DNA of 64,000 nucleotides from Fibrobacter sp. UBA7003 (lineage in GTDB: Bacteria; Fibrobacterota; Fibrobacteria; Fibrobacterales; Fibrobacteraceae). The stretch lies in assembly GCA_002449765.1 (NCBI GenBank), contig DJXN01000004.1, positions 104,932 through 168,931 of the forward strand, given 5' to 3'. The position numbers and the translations under genes are program-made. This document shows, piece by piece, positions 1 through 7,056 of this stretch (its first letter is position 1; each line of letters opens with the position of its first letter). The notes under the pieces were generated by a model, which was given only the letters and a program-made list of their open reading frames with translations, had not been told where the DNA came from and did not search any database.

Positions 1-816
1 ATCGCCGCGAACTTCAAGGGCGTTGACCTCATCAACGTGAACTTCGCCAAGGCGGGTCTTTCCCAGGCTAACTTCAGCGGTGCCGAGTTCCAGAACGTGA
101 ACCTCCAGGAAGCGGACCTCTCGCTGACCGAATTCAACGACGTCGACCTCTCCAAGACACAGCTCCAGAAGGCCAAGTTCGCCCAGTCCACCGTGAAGAA
201 CATGAAGTTCACCGGACAGGACCTGACCGGCGTGGTCTTCGACAAGGGCTCTGTTTCCAAGAGCAACTTTGACAAGGCGAAGCTCAGCAAGTCCTCCTTC
301 TTCGATACCGAAGTGAACAAGTGCGAATTCCGCGGAACCGAACTTACGAAAGCCGTGTTCGATGGCGCCTACATCAAGAAGAACATCTTCGACGGCGCAG
401 ACATGGACAAGGCCAACCTCTCGAACTCCACGATCGAGCAGACCGACTTCATCGGCACCCAGCTCAACGGTGCTAGCTTCGCCGGTGCCAAGCTCGTGAA
501 GGTGCGTTTCACCAACGCCAAGATGAGGAACGTCAAGATCGACGCCGACACCAAGATGGAGAACGTCGACTTCTCCGGTGCCGACCTGAGCGACGCCAAG
601 ATCGAGAAGTTCACCGCCAAGAAGGTCATCTACGACAGCCGCACCAAGTTCCCCGCCGGCTTCGACCCGCGCCAGTACGGCTTTACCAAGCCGGGTGAAA
701 AGGCCGCCGAAGTGGTCGTGCAGGGTTCCGGCAAGAAGTCTTCTGTTTCTGACGACGCCATGCCAAAAAAGAAAAAGAAGAAAAAGAGAAAACACAGCGA
801 CGATGACGACGAGTAG
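1..816 (+). CDS. Pentapeptide-repeat protein, 5' end cut by window
   Basis: The frame is open from the first base and already shows the five-residue rhythm (ANFKG, VNFAK, ANFSG), so the true start lies upstream; the GTG at 37 is only an internal valine. The A(D/N)(L/F)xx pattern runs to about codon 215, which predicts a right-handed quadrilateral beta-helix. The tail is unlike the helix: a run of seven lysines plus RK, then HSDDDDE, so it is strongly basic followed by acidic. No catalytic motif is visible. Pentapeptide proteins can act as DNA mimics or scaffolds, but nothing here allows a choice. A terminator follows and the gene converges on radA. Confidence 0.85.
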   Translation: MAANFKGVDLINVNFAKAGLSQANFSGAEFQNVNLQEADLSLTEFNDVDLSKTQLQKAKFAQSTVKNMKFTGQDLTGVVFDKGSVSKSNFDKAKLSKSSFFDTEVNKCEFRGTELTKAVFDGAYIKKNIFDGADMDKANLSNSTIEQTDFIGTQLNGASFAGAKLVKVRFTNAKMRNVKIDADTKMENVDFSGADLSDAKIEKFTAKKVIYDSRTKFPAGFDPRQYGFTKPGEKAAEVVVQGSGKKSSVSDDAMPKKKKKKKRKHSDDDDE

Positions 817-838
817 TCAAAACCTCTAACGGATTTAA

Positions 839-870
839 GAAGCCCCGCACCAATGCGGGGCTTCCTTTTT
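839..870 (+). terminator. Rho-independent terminator after the pentapeptide gene
   Basis: An 11-bp stem (839-849 with 854-864, GAAGCCCCGCA pairing with TGCGGGGCTTC) has a CCAA loop and is followed by CTTTTT. It lies between two convergent genes. The minus-strand side has no good T-run, so it mainly serves the plus-strand gene. Confidence 0.85.
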
Positions 871-883
871 GGGGTCAGGGAGG

Positions 884-2275
884 TTACTTCTTGTCCATGA
901 GCCAGGAAATAGCTTCTGAAAGGCTCCGGATGCGCACCACCTTCATATTGCCGAGGTTCTCGGGCAGGCGGCCATTGGCAGGGACGACAGCCTCCACCAT
1001 CCCCAACCGGATGGCCTCCTTGATCCGCTGGTCCAGAAGGCTCACGCTGCGGACCTCGCCTGAAAGTCCGAGCTCGCCGACCGCGATGGTCTGGCGGCCG
1101 AGCGGGATACCCAGGTGGTTGCTCGCGATGGCAAGAGCGAGCGCGAGATCGGACGAGGCGTCAGTCACCTTCATGCCGCCCGCAATCGTCGCGAACACGT
1201 CGGATGCGCCTATCGACACTCCGCCAAACTTCTCGAGCAGGGCGAGGATAATCGTGAGACGCTTCGGGTCGATACCCGCGGCCACGCGCTGAGGCACGGC
1301 AAAACCCGTCTGGTTCACGAGCGCCTGCGTCTCGAACAGGAGAGCGCGCGTCCCTTCCATCGTGCAGCAGACGACGCTTCCCGGCGTAGGCGGGATATTC
1401 TCCTGCAAAAAGACCTTGCTCGGGTTCGCCACCGACTCCAGCCCGTGGCTCGTCATCTCGAAAACGCCCACCTCGTCGGTCGCGCCGAAACGGTTCTTGA
1501 TGGTCCGCAGCAGGCGGTACTGGTGGTTGCGGTCGCCCTCGAAGTAGACGACCGTATCGACCATGTGCTCGAGGATGCGCGGCCCCGCTATTTGCCCGTC
1601 CTTCGTCACATGCCCGATGAGGATGGTGATGCAGCCCGTATTCTTCGCGAACACCATGAGGTCGAGAGTGCATTCGCGAAGCTGGGCCGCCGACCCCGGA
1701 GTGCCCGAGAGGTCGCCCTTGTAAACCGTCTGTATGGAGTCGATGACCATGACCTGCGGTTTGACCTCTTTCGCGTGTTCCACGATCTTCTCGAGGCTCG
1801 TCTCGCACAGGAGCAGCATGTCGGAACCAGAAATGTTCAGGCGTTCGCTCCTGAGTTTCACCTGGCAAGCGCTCTCTTCCCCGCTCACATACAGCGTCTT
1901 CACGCCGGCGGCTGTCATCGTGGCGAGAGTCGTGAGCACCAGGGTGGACTTGCCTATCCCGGGATCGCCACCGATGAGCACCAGGGAACCTGGCGCAAGC
2001 CCGCCTCCGAGCACGCGGTCGAATTCCGTATTGGCGGTGCTCAGCCGCCGCGTGTCTTCCGTAGCCACATCCTTGAGTGCCACGACCTGATGGACCGGAC
2101 CTCCAAGCCCGCGCCCGCCACGCGCAGCCCCCGTATTGACAGGCTCTACCGCATGTTCCTTGAGGGTATTCCACGCCCCGCAGAACGGGCACTTCCCGAC
2201 CCACTTGGGCGTCGTGTTACCGCAGTCCGTGCAGAGGTATTCAATTTCTTTCTTCGACTTGTTTACTGCTACCAT
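884..2275 (-). CDS. radA: DNA repair protein RadA/Sms
   Basis: RadA is a RecA-like, DnaB-like ATPase that drives branch migration in recombinational repair. The N-terminus carries a four-cysteine zinc finger (CTDCG, then CPFCG). The Walker A motif is GGDPGIGKST, and the RadA-specific KNRFG motif follows the ATPase core. The C-terminus is the Lon-protease-like domain (DASSDLALALAI region) without a catalytic serine-lysine pair being obvious. Length, about 463 aa, is normal. I place the start at the ATG at 2275; a GTG two codons upstream (2281) is possible. No Shine-Dalgarno sequence is visible, but a TATATTAG box sits just upstream, as for many genes here. Confidence 0.95.
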   Translation of the reverse strand: MVAVNKSKKEIEYLCTDCGNTTPKWVGKCPFCGAWNTLKEHAVEPVNTGAARGGRGLGGPVHQVVALKDVATEDTRRLSTANTEFDRVLGGGLAPGSLVLIGGDPGIGKSTLVLTTLATMTAAGVKTLYVSGEESACQVKLRSERLNISGSDMLLLCETSLEKIVEHAKEVKPQVMVIDSIQTVYKGDLSGTPGSAAQLRECTLDLMVFAKNTGCITILIGHVTKDGQIAGPRILEHMVDTVVYFEGDRNHQYRLLRTIKNRFGATDEVGVFEMTSHGLESVANPSKVFLQENIPPTPGSVVCCTMEGTRALLFETQALVNQTGFAVPQRVAAGIDPKRLTIILALLEKFGGVSIGASDVFATIAGGMKVTDASSDLALALAIASNHLGIPLGRQTIAVGELGLSGEVRSVSLLDQRIKEAIRLGMVEAVVPANGRLPENLGNMKVVRIRSLSEAISWLMDKK

Positions 2276-2352
2276 GTGCACTAATATAATAAATGCGAAC
2301 GACAGAAAGTGTCATTCGCATAAACAATGCACAAAAAAGCAGTCTTTTTACA

Positions 2353-2520
2353 GGCTCTGTCGGACTAAACTGTACACTTGTGCCCGGCTAGCAAAAAATC
2401 CTCAATCCGTAAGCCCTTCCAAAACTGTTTTTCGGCTGCATGACCGATGTTTTTACGCTGAAATGACCGTTCGGCGGTCCGCAGCGTTTCCGTAGCCGTA
2501 CAGAATGACTGGACAGAGCC
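2353..2520. repeat. 168-bp element with terminal inverted repeats, copy 1
   Basis: The left end starts GGCTCTGTC and the right end finishes GACAGAGCC. Over 23 bp the two ends are inverted copies, with nine matching outer bases and a matching inner CTGTAC. The interior shares blocks with a second copy at 5077 (CGGCTAGCAAA, TCCGTAAGCCC, TTCCA, CTGTTT). Both copies measure exactly 168 bp. It encodes no transposase, so it resembles a MITE mobilised in trans. It forms the last part of the reading frame of the neighbouring HD-GYP remnant. Confidence 0.7.
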
Positions 2521-2658
2521 AAAGAGTCTTTCTTTGGGGATTATCAAGAAATACTTGACGAGTTCGGCGTCCAGCTGCGTACCGGCAACATCCTTGATAA
2601 TCTGGAGTGCGTCTTCGTGTATCTTGGGCGCCTTATACGAGCGACGCATGGTGATTGC
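2365..2658 (-). pseudogene. HD-GYP domain C-terminal remnant fused to the repeat element
   Basis: Read on the minus strand, the first about 45 codons match the end of an HD-GYP cyclic-di-GMP phosphodiesterase domain: AITMRRSYKAP, then HEDALQIIKDVAGTQLD, as in the usual 'RPYK..HE.AL.II....GT.FDP' tail. The match begins right after an in-frame TAG (2661-2659), so the catalytic HD and GYP parts are gone. From about 2520 downwards the frame is just the 168-bp element read through. An ATG at 2649 could start a 94-aa product, but I regard it as a broken gene. HD-GYP family assignment is from memory of the consensus. Confidence 0.6.
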
Positions 2659-2820
2659 CTAATGAACCCAAACGAATACAATATGTTCTATACAACAATA
2701 CGTCAAAGTCTTTTCGCGATACGACTATTTCTTGGAAGTTGGTGTATCGCGACGAATATGGCCGTGGCGATACACTTGACATGACAACGAAATTTAAATA
2801 ATTTGATAAAAAAGTCGTTT

Positions 2821-4089
2821 ATGAAATGTCTGTCGCTTCCTGTTTCCGTAATCCTTTTGCTTGCAGGTCTAGCTTTTGCCCATGAAAGCAACCACCGGGG
2901 CAACCGCAGTATTTGCGGATTGTCTTCAGTCTGGTCCTATGATAACGACGAAGAAGCTCAGAAAAAGATGGCTCAATCCCAGAAGCGAGAAGACAGTTTT
3001 GTCAAGTATGCAAAAAAGTTCTACCCAAGAACAAAGGCTAGGCTGAATGCAGTGCAAGACTCGTCGCAGAACGCACCAGTTTTTGGCTCTATCGTCAAGA
3101 AAAAGATTCTTGACAAGGACATCGAAGATGTTTTTCCAGAATATTCCAAGTCGTTTGCGAAATGGTGCAATGATAAAAAACAGGAATATAAAGCGAATGT
3201 CGCCAAGGCATCGTTAGAGACGCAGGAAACTTTTGAAGATTATAACGAAATTTCTACAGGATTCGGTTCACAATGTTTTCTGCTGCATATGGTGATTGAC
3301 GTTAAACAGAAATATGATGTCGAAACGAAAAAATGGATTGCTCCATCACCTGAAGAAAAACGCAAGACATTTTTTAAGTTCCTTTATCGGGGAGCATCTG
3401 CGGAAATCGATTCTGCGAAATCAGATTCTGCCGTTGCATTATTTGAAAAGGATTTTTTTCTTCCAGGGCCTACAGGAAACCGCATTTTCTTTGATGACGG
3501 CTGGACTCCCGTGCTTACGAAGAAGGAATTATTGTCCGTCAGCGACTCATTTGGGGATTCTTTGGCGTTTGTCCCTTTTCAGGTTGGTGGCCCGCTTCCT
3601 ATAAATAAAAATTTGAGCCTGAAAAAGAAAATTTTAACCCATTTGGAAAATGGTGAATTTGATTCTATTCCGCCACTGATAGACGAAAGCATGCACTATG
3701 CCGATACGGTGCATTTTCTTTTGTATAGACAGCTGTATTCCGAAAAGGAGTATTACGGCCTTTCGTTCTTGACTCGCCGATTCGATATGATTCTGAATAG
3801 AGACCGTAGCCGTTATTACCGCCCTGAAACGGTGGTTATGCATCGCCCATTAAGTAAAATCGATAAATGGATTTACGAAAATCTTGACAAGCATATCGAC
3901 CAGACCCGTCTGGATTCGGTGCTTATCATTGCCAACTACAGCCGCCGTGAAGACTATATTATTCGCGAACAATACGAAAGATTCAAGGAACGGCACTTGC
4001 CTGACCGTTCGGGTGTTGTCAGGTACGTAAGGGATAACAATGTGAAAGCAGTGGAATATGAAGTAAAGTTACCCAAGAACAAGAGGTGA
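2821..4089 (+). CDS. Unrecognised exported protein
   Basis: I do not recognise this 422-aa protein. It starts with a clear Sec signal peptide (MKCLSLPVSVILLLAGLAFA, cleavage near AFA-HE), so it is exported. The mature part is rich in lysine, tyrosine and charged residues, with only three cysteines and no repeated motif or known catalytic signature. A TTG at 2803 would add six residues (MIKKSF); I prefer the ATG at 2821 because the signal peptide then begins at once. The gene is visibly richer in A+T than radA or the dCMP deaminase gene, and lies in the stretch bounded by the two 168-bp elements, which suggests later acquisition. It probably has no enzymatic partner nearby. Confidence 0.75.
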   Translation: MKCLSLPVSVILLLAGLAFAHESNHRGNRSICGLSSVWSYDNDEEAQKKMAQSQKREDSFVKYAKKFYPRTKARLNAVQDSSQNAPVFGSIVKKKILDKDIEDVFPEYSKSFAKWCNDKKQEYKANVAKASLETQETFEDYNEISTGFGSQCFLLHMVIDVKQKYDVETKKWIAPSPEEKRKTFFKFLYRGASAEIDSAKSDSAVALFEKDFFLPGPTGNRIFFDDGWTPVLTKKELLSVSDSFGDSLAFVPFQVGGPLPINKNLSLKKKILTHLENGEFDSIPPLIDESMHYADTVHFLLYRQLYSEKEYYGLSFLTRRFDMILNRDRSRYYRPETVVMHRPLSKIDKWIYENLDKHIDQTRLDSVLIIANYSRREDYIIREQYERFKERHLPDRSGVVRYVRDNNVKAVEYEVKLPKNKR

Positions 4090-4107
4090 TAGGGGCAGGA
4101 AATAAGT

Positions 4108-4115
4108 TATATTTT
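4108..4115 (+). promoter_or_regulatory. TAnnTTT-type -7 box
   Basis: TATATTTT ends five bases before the ATG at 4121. No Shine-Dalgarno sequence is present, so the message would be nearly leaderless. Confidence 0.45.
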
Positions 4116-4120
4116 ATAAT

Positions 4121-4648
4121 ATGAAGCATCTGCCTATAGTTCGAATATTCCTTCTAGCGGTCCTGTTGTTCCTTGTTGGATGCAATGATTCAGCATCCGG
4201 TTCGGCGGAAGAGAAAAACCCAACGCTATATACTTCGGTGGTTCTTGGAAAGTGTGCGGACGCTTCCTCATCCAGTTCGTCGGATATTGAGAAGATGATT
4301 TCGTCGCTAATTGTTGGTTATGGTGAACATTCAGCTGTTTATTTGGGCGATTGCAGAGGTTGCTTTGACTTGACTCTTTACGCTTTAGATTATTGTGACG
4401 TTTCCGCTGATGTAGCTTTAGATTTTGTAGATGATACTCTGTTTATTTCTTATGTAAATGTGCAAGAGGCTTCCAAGTGCACCTGTTATTCCTCCCATGA
4501 TTTCAAGGTTCCATCAGTGAATTATAGGTATGTCAAATTTAATGAACAAGTTTTTAATGTTGTTGCATCGAACATAAGGGGTGTCTGCTCAAATAAAGGG
4601 GAATATAAAGAAGGTTATTGCGTCGAGAACGGACCGACGCATTTGTAA
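4121..4648 (+). CDS. Unrecognised small lipoprotein
   Basis: A 175-aa protein with a lipoprotein signal peptide: hydrophobic residues 8-18 and a lipobox LVGC, with the lipidated cysteine at 21. A short run DASSSSSSDIEK follows, a serine-run style also seen in the FISUMP lipoprotein of this window. The mature part has ten or so cysteines (for example CRGC, CTC), more than usual for a periplasmic-side lipoprotein, so disulfides are likely. The end, near VENGPTHL, gives no function. It is A+T-rich like its upstream neighbour, and may share an acquisition history with it. The non-coding palindromic block begins ten bases after the stop codon. Confidence 0.7.
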   Translation: MKHLPIVRIFLLAVLLFLVGCNDSASGSAEEKNPTLYTSVVLGKCADASSSSSSDIEKMISSLIVGYGEHSAVYLGDCRGCFDLTLYALDYCDVSADVALDFVDDTLFISYVNVQEASKCTCYSSHDFKVPSVNYRYVKFNEQVFNVVASNIRGVCSNKGEYKEGYCVENGPTHL

Positions 4649-4658
4649 TTGTGATTCT

Positions 4659-4911
4659 GCGTTAGGGATAGTGACCCCTTGGGGACAAGACTCGCGGAGC
4701 GAGGCTTGGTTGCAAGAGCCGCGCGGGCGTGCCGCAGGTGCGCACGGGTGGCCTTGCAATATAGCCCGACCGCACATATATGTGCGGGAACGCCCAAGAG
4801 ACATCGGTTACGGTGGTCTTGACCACGCTGTGAGCCGTAGGCGACTCGTCTTAACGAGTCGTCGGAGGCGAGAGTGAGCGCCGACCGGAGTGTCTTACTA
4901 GAGTCTAACGC
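4659..4911. other. Palindrome-rich non-coding block, possible structured RNA or repeat
   Basis: No gene is supported in 4649-5076. The block is closed by GCGTTAG (4659-4665) pairing with CTAACGC (4905-4911). Inside are several inverted repeats: CCCC-TT-GGGG near 4675; an 18-bp perfect palindrome CCGCACATATATGTGCGG (4770-4787); GTGGTC-TT-GACCAC (4813-4826); and CGACTCGT-CTTA-ACGAGTCG (4842-4861). The G+C content is much higher than in the two genes before it. It fits no RNA family I know (tmRNA, RNase P, 6S were considered). The strand cannot be decided. From 4912 to 5076 I see nothing specific. Confidence 0.5.
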
Positions 4912-5076
4912 GAACGGTCATCATAGGGCAACCGGTGAAAAGGCGATGTAGAACTTTGGTGTTGAAGCCCCCAGTAATGTTTAAGATTTTAAACACAAGC
5001 CCTTTATGATGGTCAAAATCGCCATTCTAAGCCACGGACTTATCCACAACACGAAAGTCATACTTTCCCGTTGTTT

Positions 5077-5309
5077 GGCTCTGTCGGGTTATTCTGTACA
5101 GGCGCCCTCGGCTAGCAAACTTTTTGGGTTTCGTAAGCCCCTTCCAGGCTGTTTATTCGCTGCGGAACCGTAGTTTTTTCACTATCCGGCCCGCCCTGAC
5201 CGTCGCAGCAAGTTCACAGCAGTACAATCTGGCCCAGCAGAGCCAATTTGCCATTTTCGCAGCGTTTTCGCAGTTTTGACCCAAAAGTACGGTCTGGCCC
5301 AACAGAGCC
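5077..5309. repeat. 168-bp inverted-end element, copy 2, with a duplicated right end
   Basis: The left end GGCTCTGTCGGG (5077) and the right end finishing CAGCAGAGCC (5244) define a 168-bp unit, the same length and orientation as the copy at 2353. A second right end, from GTAC at 5287 to AACAGAGCC at 5309, repeats the GTAC-N9-CC(A)-AGAGCC arrangement, as if the end had been duplicated or a third partial copy abuts. No open frame lies inside. Confidence 0.65.
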
Positions 5310-5322
5310 TTTTTACAAAAAT

Positions 5323-5886
5323 CTACTTCGCCGCGGGCTTGGAGACCACGGGGCGGATGCGCTTGCCGCAGAGGGTCACCACGATGTGGGCCTGCGCGAA
5401 CATGTAGTAGGCAGTATCGCGGCTGTTGTTGAGGGTGGACTTCGGGTCGTAATCGTCCTTGGTCACAAAGACTTCGGCAACGCCCGAAAGGCTCACGTCA
5501 AGCGCGCAGCGTTCGCACGGGAACCCAATCACGTAAAGCTTGGAGCCGGGAGGAACCTTCCCGCGGGCATAGTGCAGCGCGTTGATTTCGGCATGCACCA
5601 TGAAGGGGTACTTGTTCGCCTCGAACTCGTGATGGCTCAACAGTTCGCCCGTATCGGCATCGAGCAGGTCGTAGGCCAGCAGCTGCTTTTCGCGGGTGTA
5701 CGGCACAGTCTCGTCATCAAAACCTGCGGGGGCGCCGTTATAGCCGGTACTGATGACGCGGCCTTCGGCACTCACGAGCACCGCCCCCATCTGGGTATTC
5801 TGGTCTTTACTGAGGCGCGCCTGGGCGCACATCATCTGGGTATATACTTCATCACGAAGCTTGCTGCGGGATTGAGAATTGTTCAT
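5323..5886 (-). CDS. Deoxycytidylate (dCMP) deaminase family protein
   Basis: This 187-aa zinc-dependent deaminase should convert dCMP to dUMP, feeding thymidylate synthesis. The zinc site is visible as HAEINA (histidine and catalytic glutamate) and PCERC (two zinc-binding cysteines), and GYNGAPAG is the typical substrate-loop motif of the ComEB/dCMP deaminase group. Start: the ATG at 5886 (MNNSQSRSKL) rather than an upstream in-frame codon at 5922, because a promoter box ends five bases before it. The C-terminal 40 residues beyond the deaminase fold are poorly conserved in my memory. A related activity (other CMP/dCMP-type deaminases) cannot be fully excluded. Confidence 0.88.
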   Translation of the reverse strand: MNNSQSRSKLRDEVYTQMMCAQARLSKDQNTQMGAVLVSAEGRVISTGYNGAPAGFDDETVPYTREKQLLAYDLLDADTGELLSHHEFEANKYPFMVHAEINALHYARGKVPPGSKLYVIGFPCERCALDVSLSGVAEVFVTKDDYDPKSTLNNSRDTAYYMFAQAHIVVTLCGKRIRPVVSKPAAK

Positions 5887-5891
5887 GCCTA

Positions 5892-5922
5892 GAAATATAA
5901 ATAGACAGGGAAAACAGGTCAA
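5892..5922 (-). promoter_or_regulatory. TTG-N20-TATATTTC promoter of the dCMP deaminase gene
   Basis: On the minus strand TTG (5922-5920) is followed by 20 bases and TATATTTC (5899-5892), and the ATG comes five bases later. It has the Bacteroidota -33/-7 layout. Confidence 0.5.
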
Positions 5923-5931
5923 CCGAACACG

Positions 5932-5961
5932 AAAAAAAGCCCGTCGACATAGCGACAGGCT
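5932..5961 (-). terminator. Rho-independent terminator of the SDR gene
   Basis: On the minus strand AGCCTGTCG pairs with CGACGGGCT around a six-base loop (5961-5938), followed by a run of Ts (5938-5932). It lies 23 bases past the stop codon. Confidence 0.85.
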
Positions 5962-5983
5962 CTCTCCAAAGCGGAATTCCTTA

Positions 5984-6721
5984 TTAAGCCTCTACGGACT
6001 TGCCCTTCTCGACAGCGTCGGCGAGGGTCATGCCGGTGAATTCCTGGGCGCTGAACCAGCGGCCGCTCTTCTTGTCGTCGAGCATCACGGAGACCATCGA
6101 GCCCGGGATAACGCTTTCGGGAGCATTGGGGGCATTCGGGCCGCCAAGGTCCGTGCGGAGCCAACCCGGGTCCATCACGTTCATCATCACGTCGGTGCCG
6201 TTGAGCTTGCAGGCGAAATCCTTCACGAACTTGGTAAGGGCGGCCTTCGCGCAGGCGTAGCCCATCAGTTCCGGCTCGTTCGCGATGCCGCTCGTGGTGA
6301 GCTGCATGCGGCCAAAACCGCGCTGGATCATGCCCGGCAAGAAATGGTAGGCAATCTTGATCGGGGCGAAGAAGTTCACGGCCATCGCGTGGTGGAAATC
6401 GTCCATCGTGTTGGTGAGATAGTCGGTGAAGTAGTGGCTCATGAGACCCGCGTTGTTGAACACGAGGTCCACCTGCACGCCCCAGCTGTCGATTTCTGCG
6501 AGGGCGGCATCGATTTCGGCTTCGCTTTCGAGGTTGCAGCCCACGGCACGCACCTCGACGCCGTACTTCTTGAGTTCTTCCATCACGGGTTCGGCATGCG
6601 CCTTGTCGCGGCCCTGCAAGATGATGTTTGCACCGAGTTTCGCCATTTCGATGGCGGTGAGACGGCCTACCCCACGGCAGCCGCCGGTAATCAAGGTCCA
6701 CTTGCCCTTCACGTCGATCAT
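5984..6721 (-). CDS. Short-chain dehydrogenase/reductase (SDR)
   Basis: A 245-aa NAD(P)-dependent oxidoreductase of the classical SDR family. The Rossmann nucleotide motif is TGGCRGVG near residue 11 (family form TGxxxGxG), NNAG follows at about 90, and the active-site serine is in TTSG with YACAK supplying the catalytic Tyr-x-x-x-Lys. The substrate is not evident; some relatives are retinol- or protochlorophyllide-reductase-like. The start is the ATG at 6721 (MIDVKGKW); the frame stays open much further upstream by chance. The gene stands alone, with its own terminator downstream and a candidate small transcript and a TTTACA/TGTAAA inverted repeat upstream. Confidence 0.88.
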   Translation of the reverse strand: MIDVKGKWTLITGGCRGVGRLTAIEMAKLGANIILQGRDKAHAEPVMEELKKYGVEVRAVGCNLESEAEIDAALAEIDSWGVQVDLVFNNAGLMSHYFTDYLTNTMDDFHHAMAVNFFAPIKIAYHFLPGMIQRGFGRMQLTTSGIANEPELMGYACAKAALTKFVKDFACKLNGTDVMMNVMDPGWLRTDLGGPNAPNAPESVIPGSMVSVMLDDKKSGRWFSAQEFTGMTLADAVEKGKSVEA

Positions 6722-6805
6722 TTTCAATCCCTTTGCGCATTTGCGCGGTTTTCTAAAAAATAGACTTTTAAGGCCTGACTCGGGGAGTTTTTGTGCGGAA
6801 AAATG

Positions 6806-6819
6806 TTTACAGGTGTAAA
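6806..6819. promoter_or_regulatory. Inverted repeat TTTACA-GG-TGTAAA upstream of the SDR gene
   Basis: A perfect 6-bp inverted repeat with a two-base centre, about 85 bases upstream of the SDR start, sits where an operator could lie. TTTACACC also occurs at 11384 and 17929, so it may be only a common local word. Confidence 0.3.
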
Positions 6820-6847
6820 AAGACGCAGGAACAACGCCGGAATGTAT

Positions 6848-6878
6848 AGAAAAAGCCCCTGCCGGGGTGACAGGGGCT
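6848..6878 (-). terminator. Intrinsic terminator of the small transcript
   Basis: On the minus strand AGCCCCTG (6878-6871) pairs with CAGGGGCT (6861-6854) around a nine-base loop, followed by TTTTTC. Confidence 0.8.
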
Positions 6879-6912
6879 AATTTCGTAGGCGCTTGACCCG
6901 AGGTCCTTACGC
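6848..6912 (-). ncRNA. Candidate small transcript or attenuated leader upstream of the SDR gene
   Basis: A strong promoter (6916-6946) is followed on the minus strand by about 30 bases and then an intrinsic terminator, with no protein gene between. The predicted RNA is about 60-65 nt, ending in the 8-bp hairpin. It begins 190 bases upstream of the SDR start codon. It could be a free small RNA or a leader whose terminator controls read-through into the SDR gene. It does not match any riboswitch consensus that I can recall. The region 6722-7056 has no other gene. Confidence 0.5.
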
Positions 6913-6915
6913 TTA

Positions 6916-6946
6916 CAAATATAATTTTAGCATTTTTTTTGGCAAA
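6916..6946 (-). promoter_or_regulatory. TTTG-N19-TATATTTG promoter
   Basis: On the minus strand TTTG (6946-6943), 19 bases, and TATATTTG (6923-6916) fit the Bacteroidota -33/-7 consensus exactly. The same spacing occurs before the tRNA-Asn and SRP-like RNA genes. Confidence 0.65.
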
Positions 6947-7038
6947 GCGGTTGTAAAATCTTACTTTACACGAAAATTTGTTCTCACGGTGTTCCCCGCC
7001 GCATAAAAAAAGACCGAAGCAACGACTATCCGTTTTAT

Positions 7039-7046
7039 TATCTTTG
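7039..7046 (+). promoter_or_regulatory. TATCTTTG -7 box
   Basis: A perfect TAnnTTTG ends ten bases before the ATG at 7057. No clear -33 TTG is present at 19-20 bases. Confidence 0.45.
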
Positions 7047-7056
7047 AAAATGCTGT

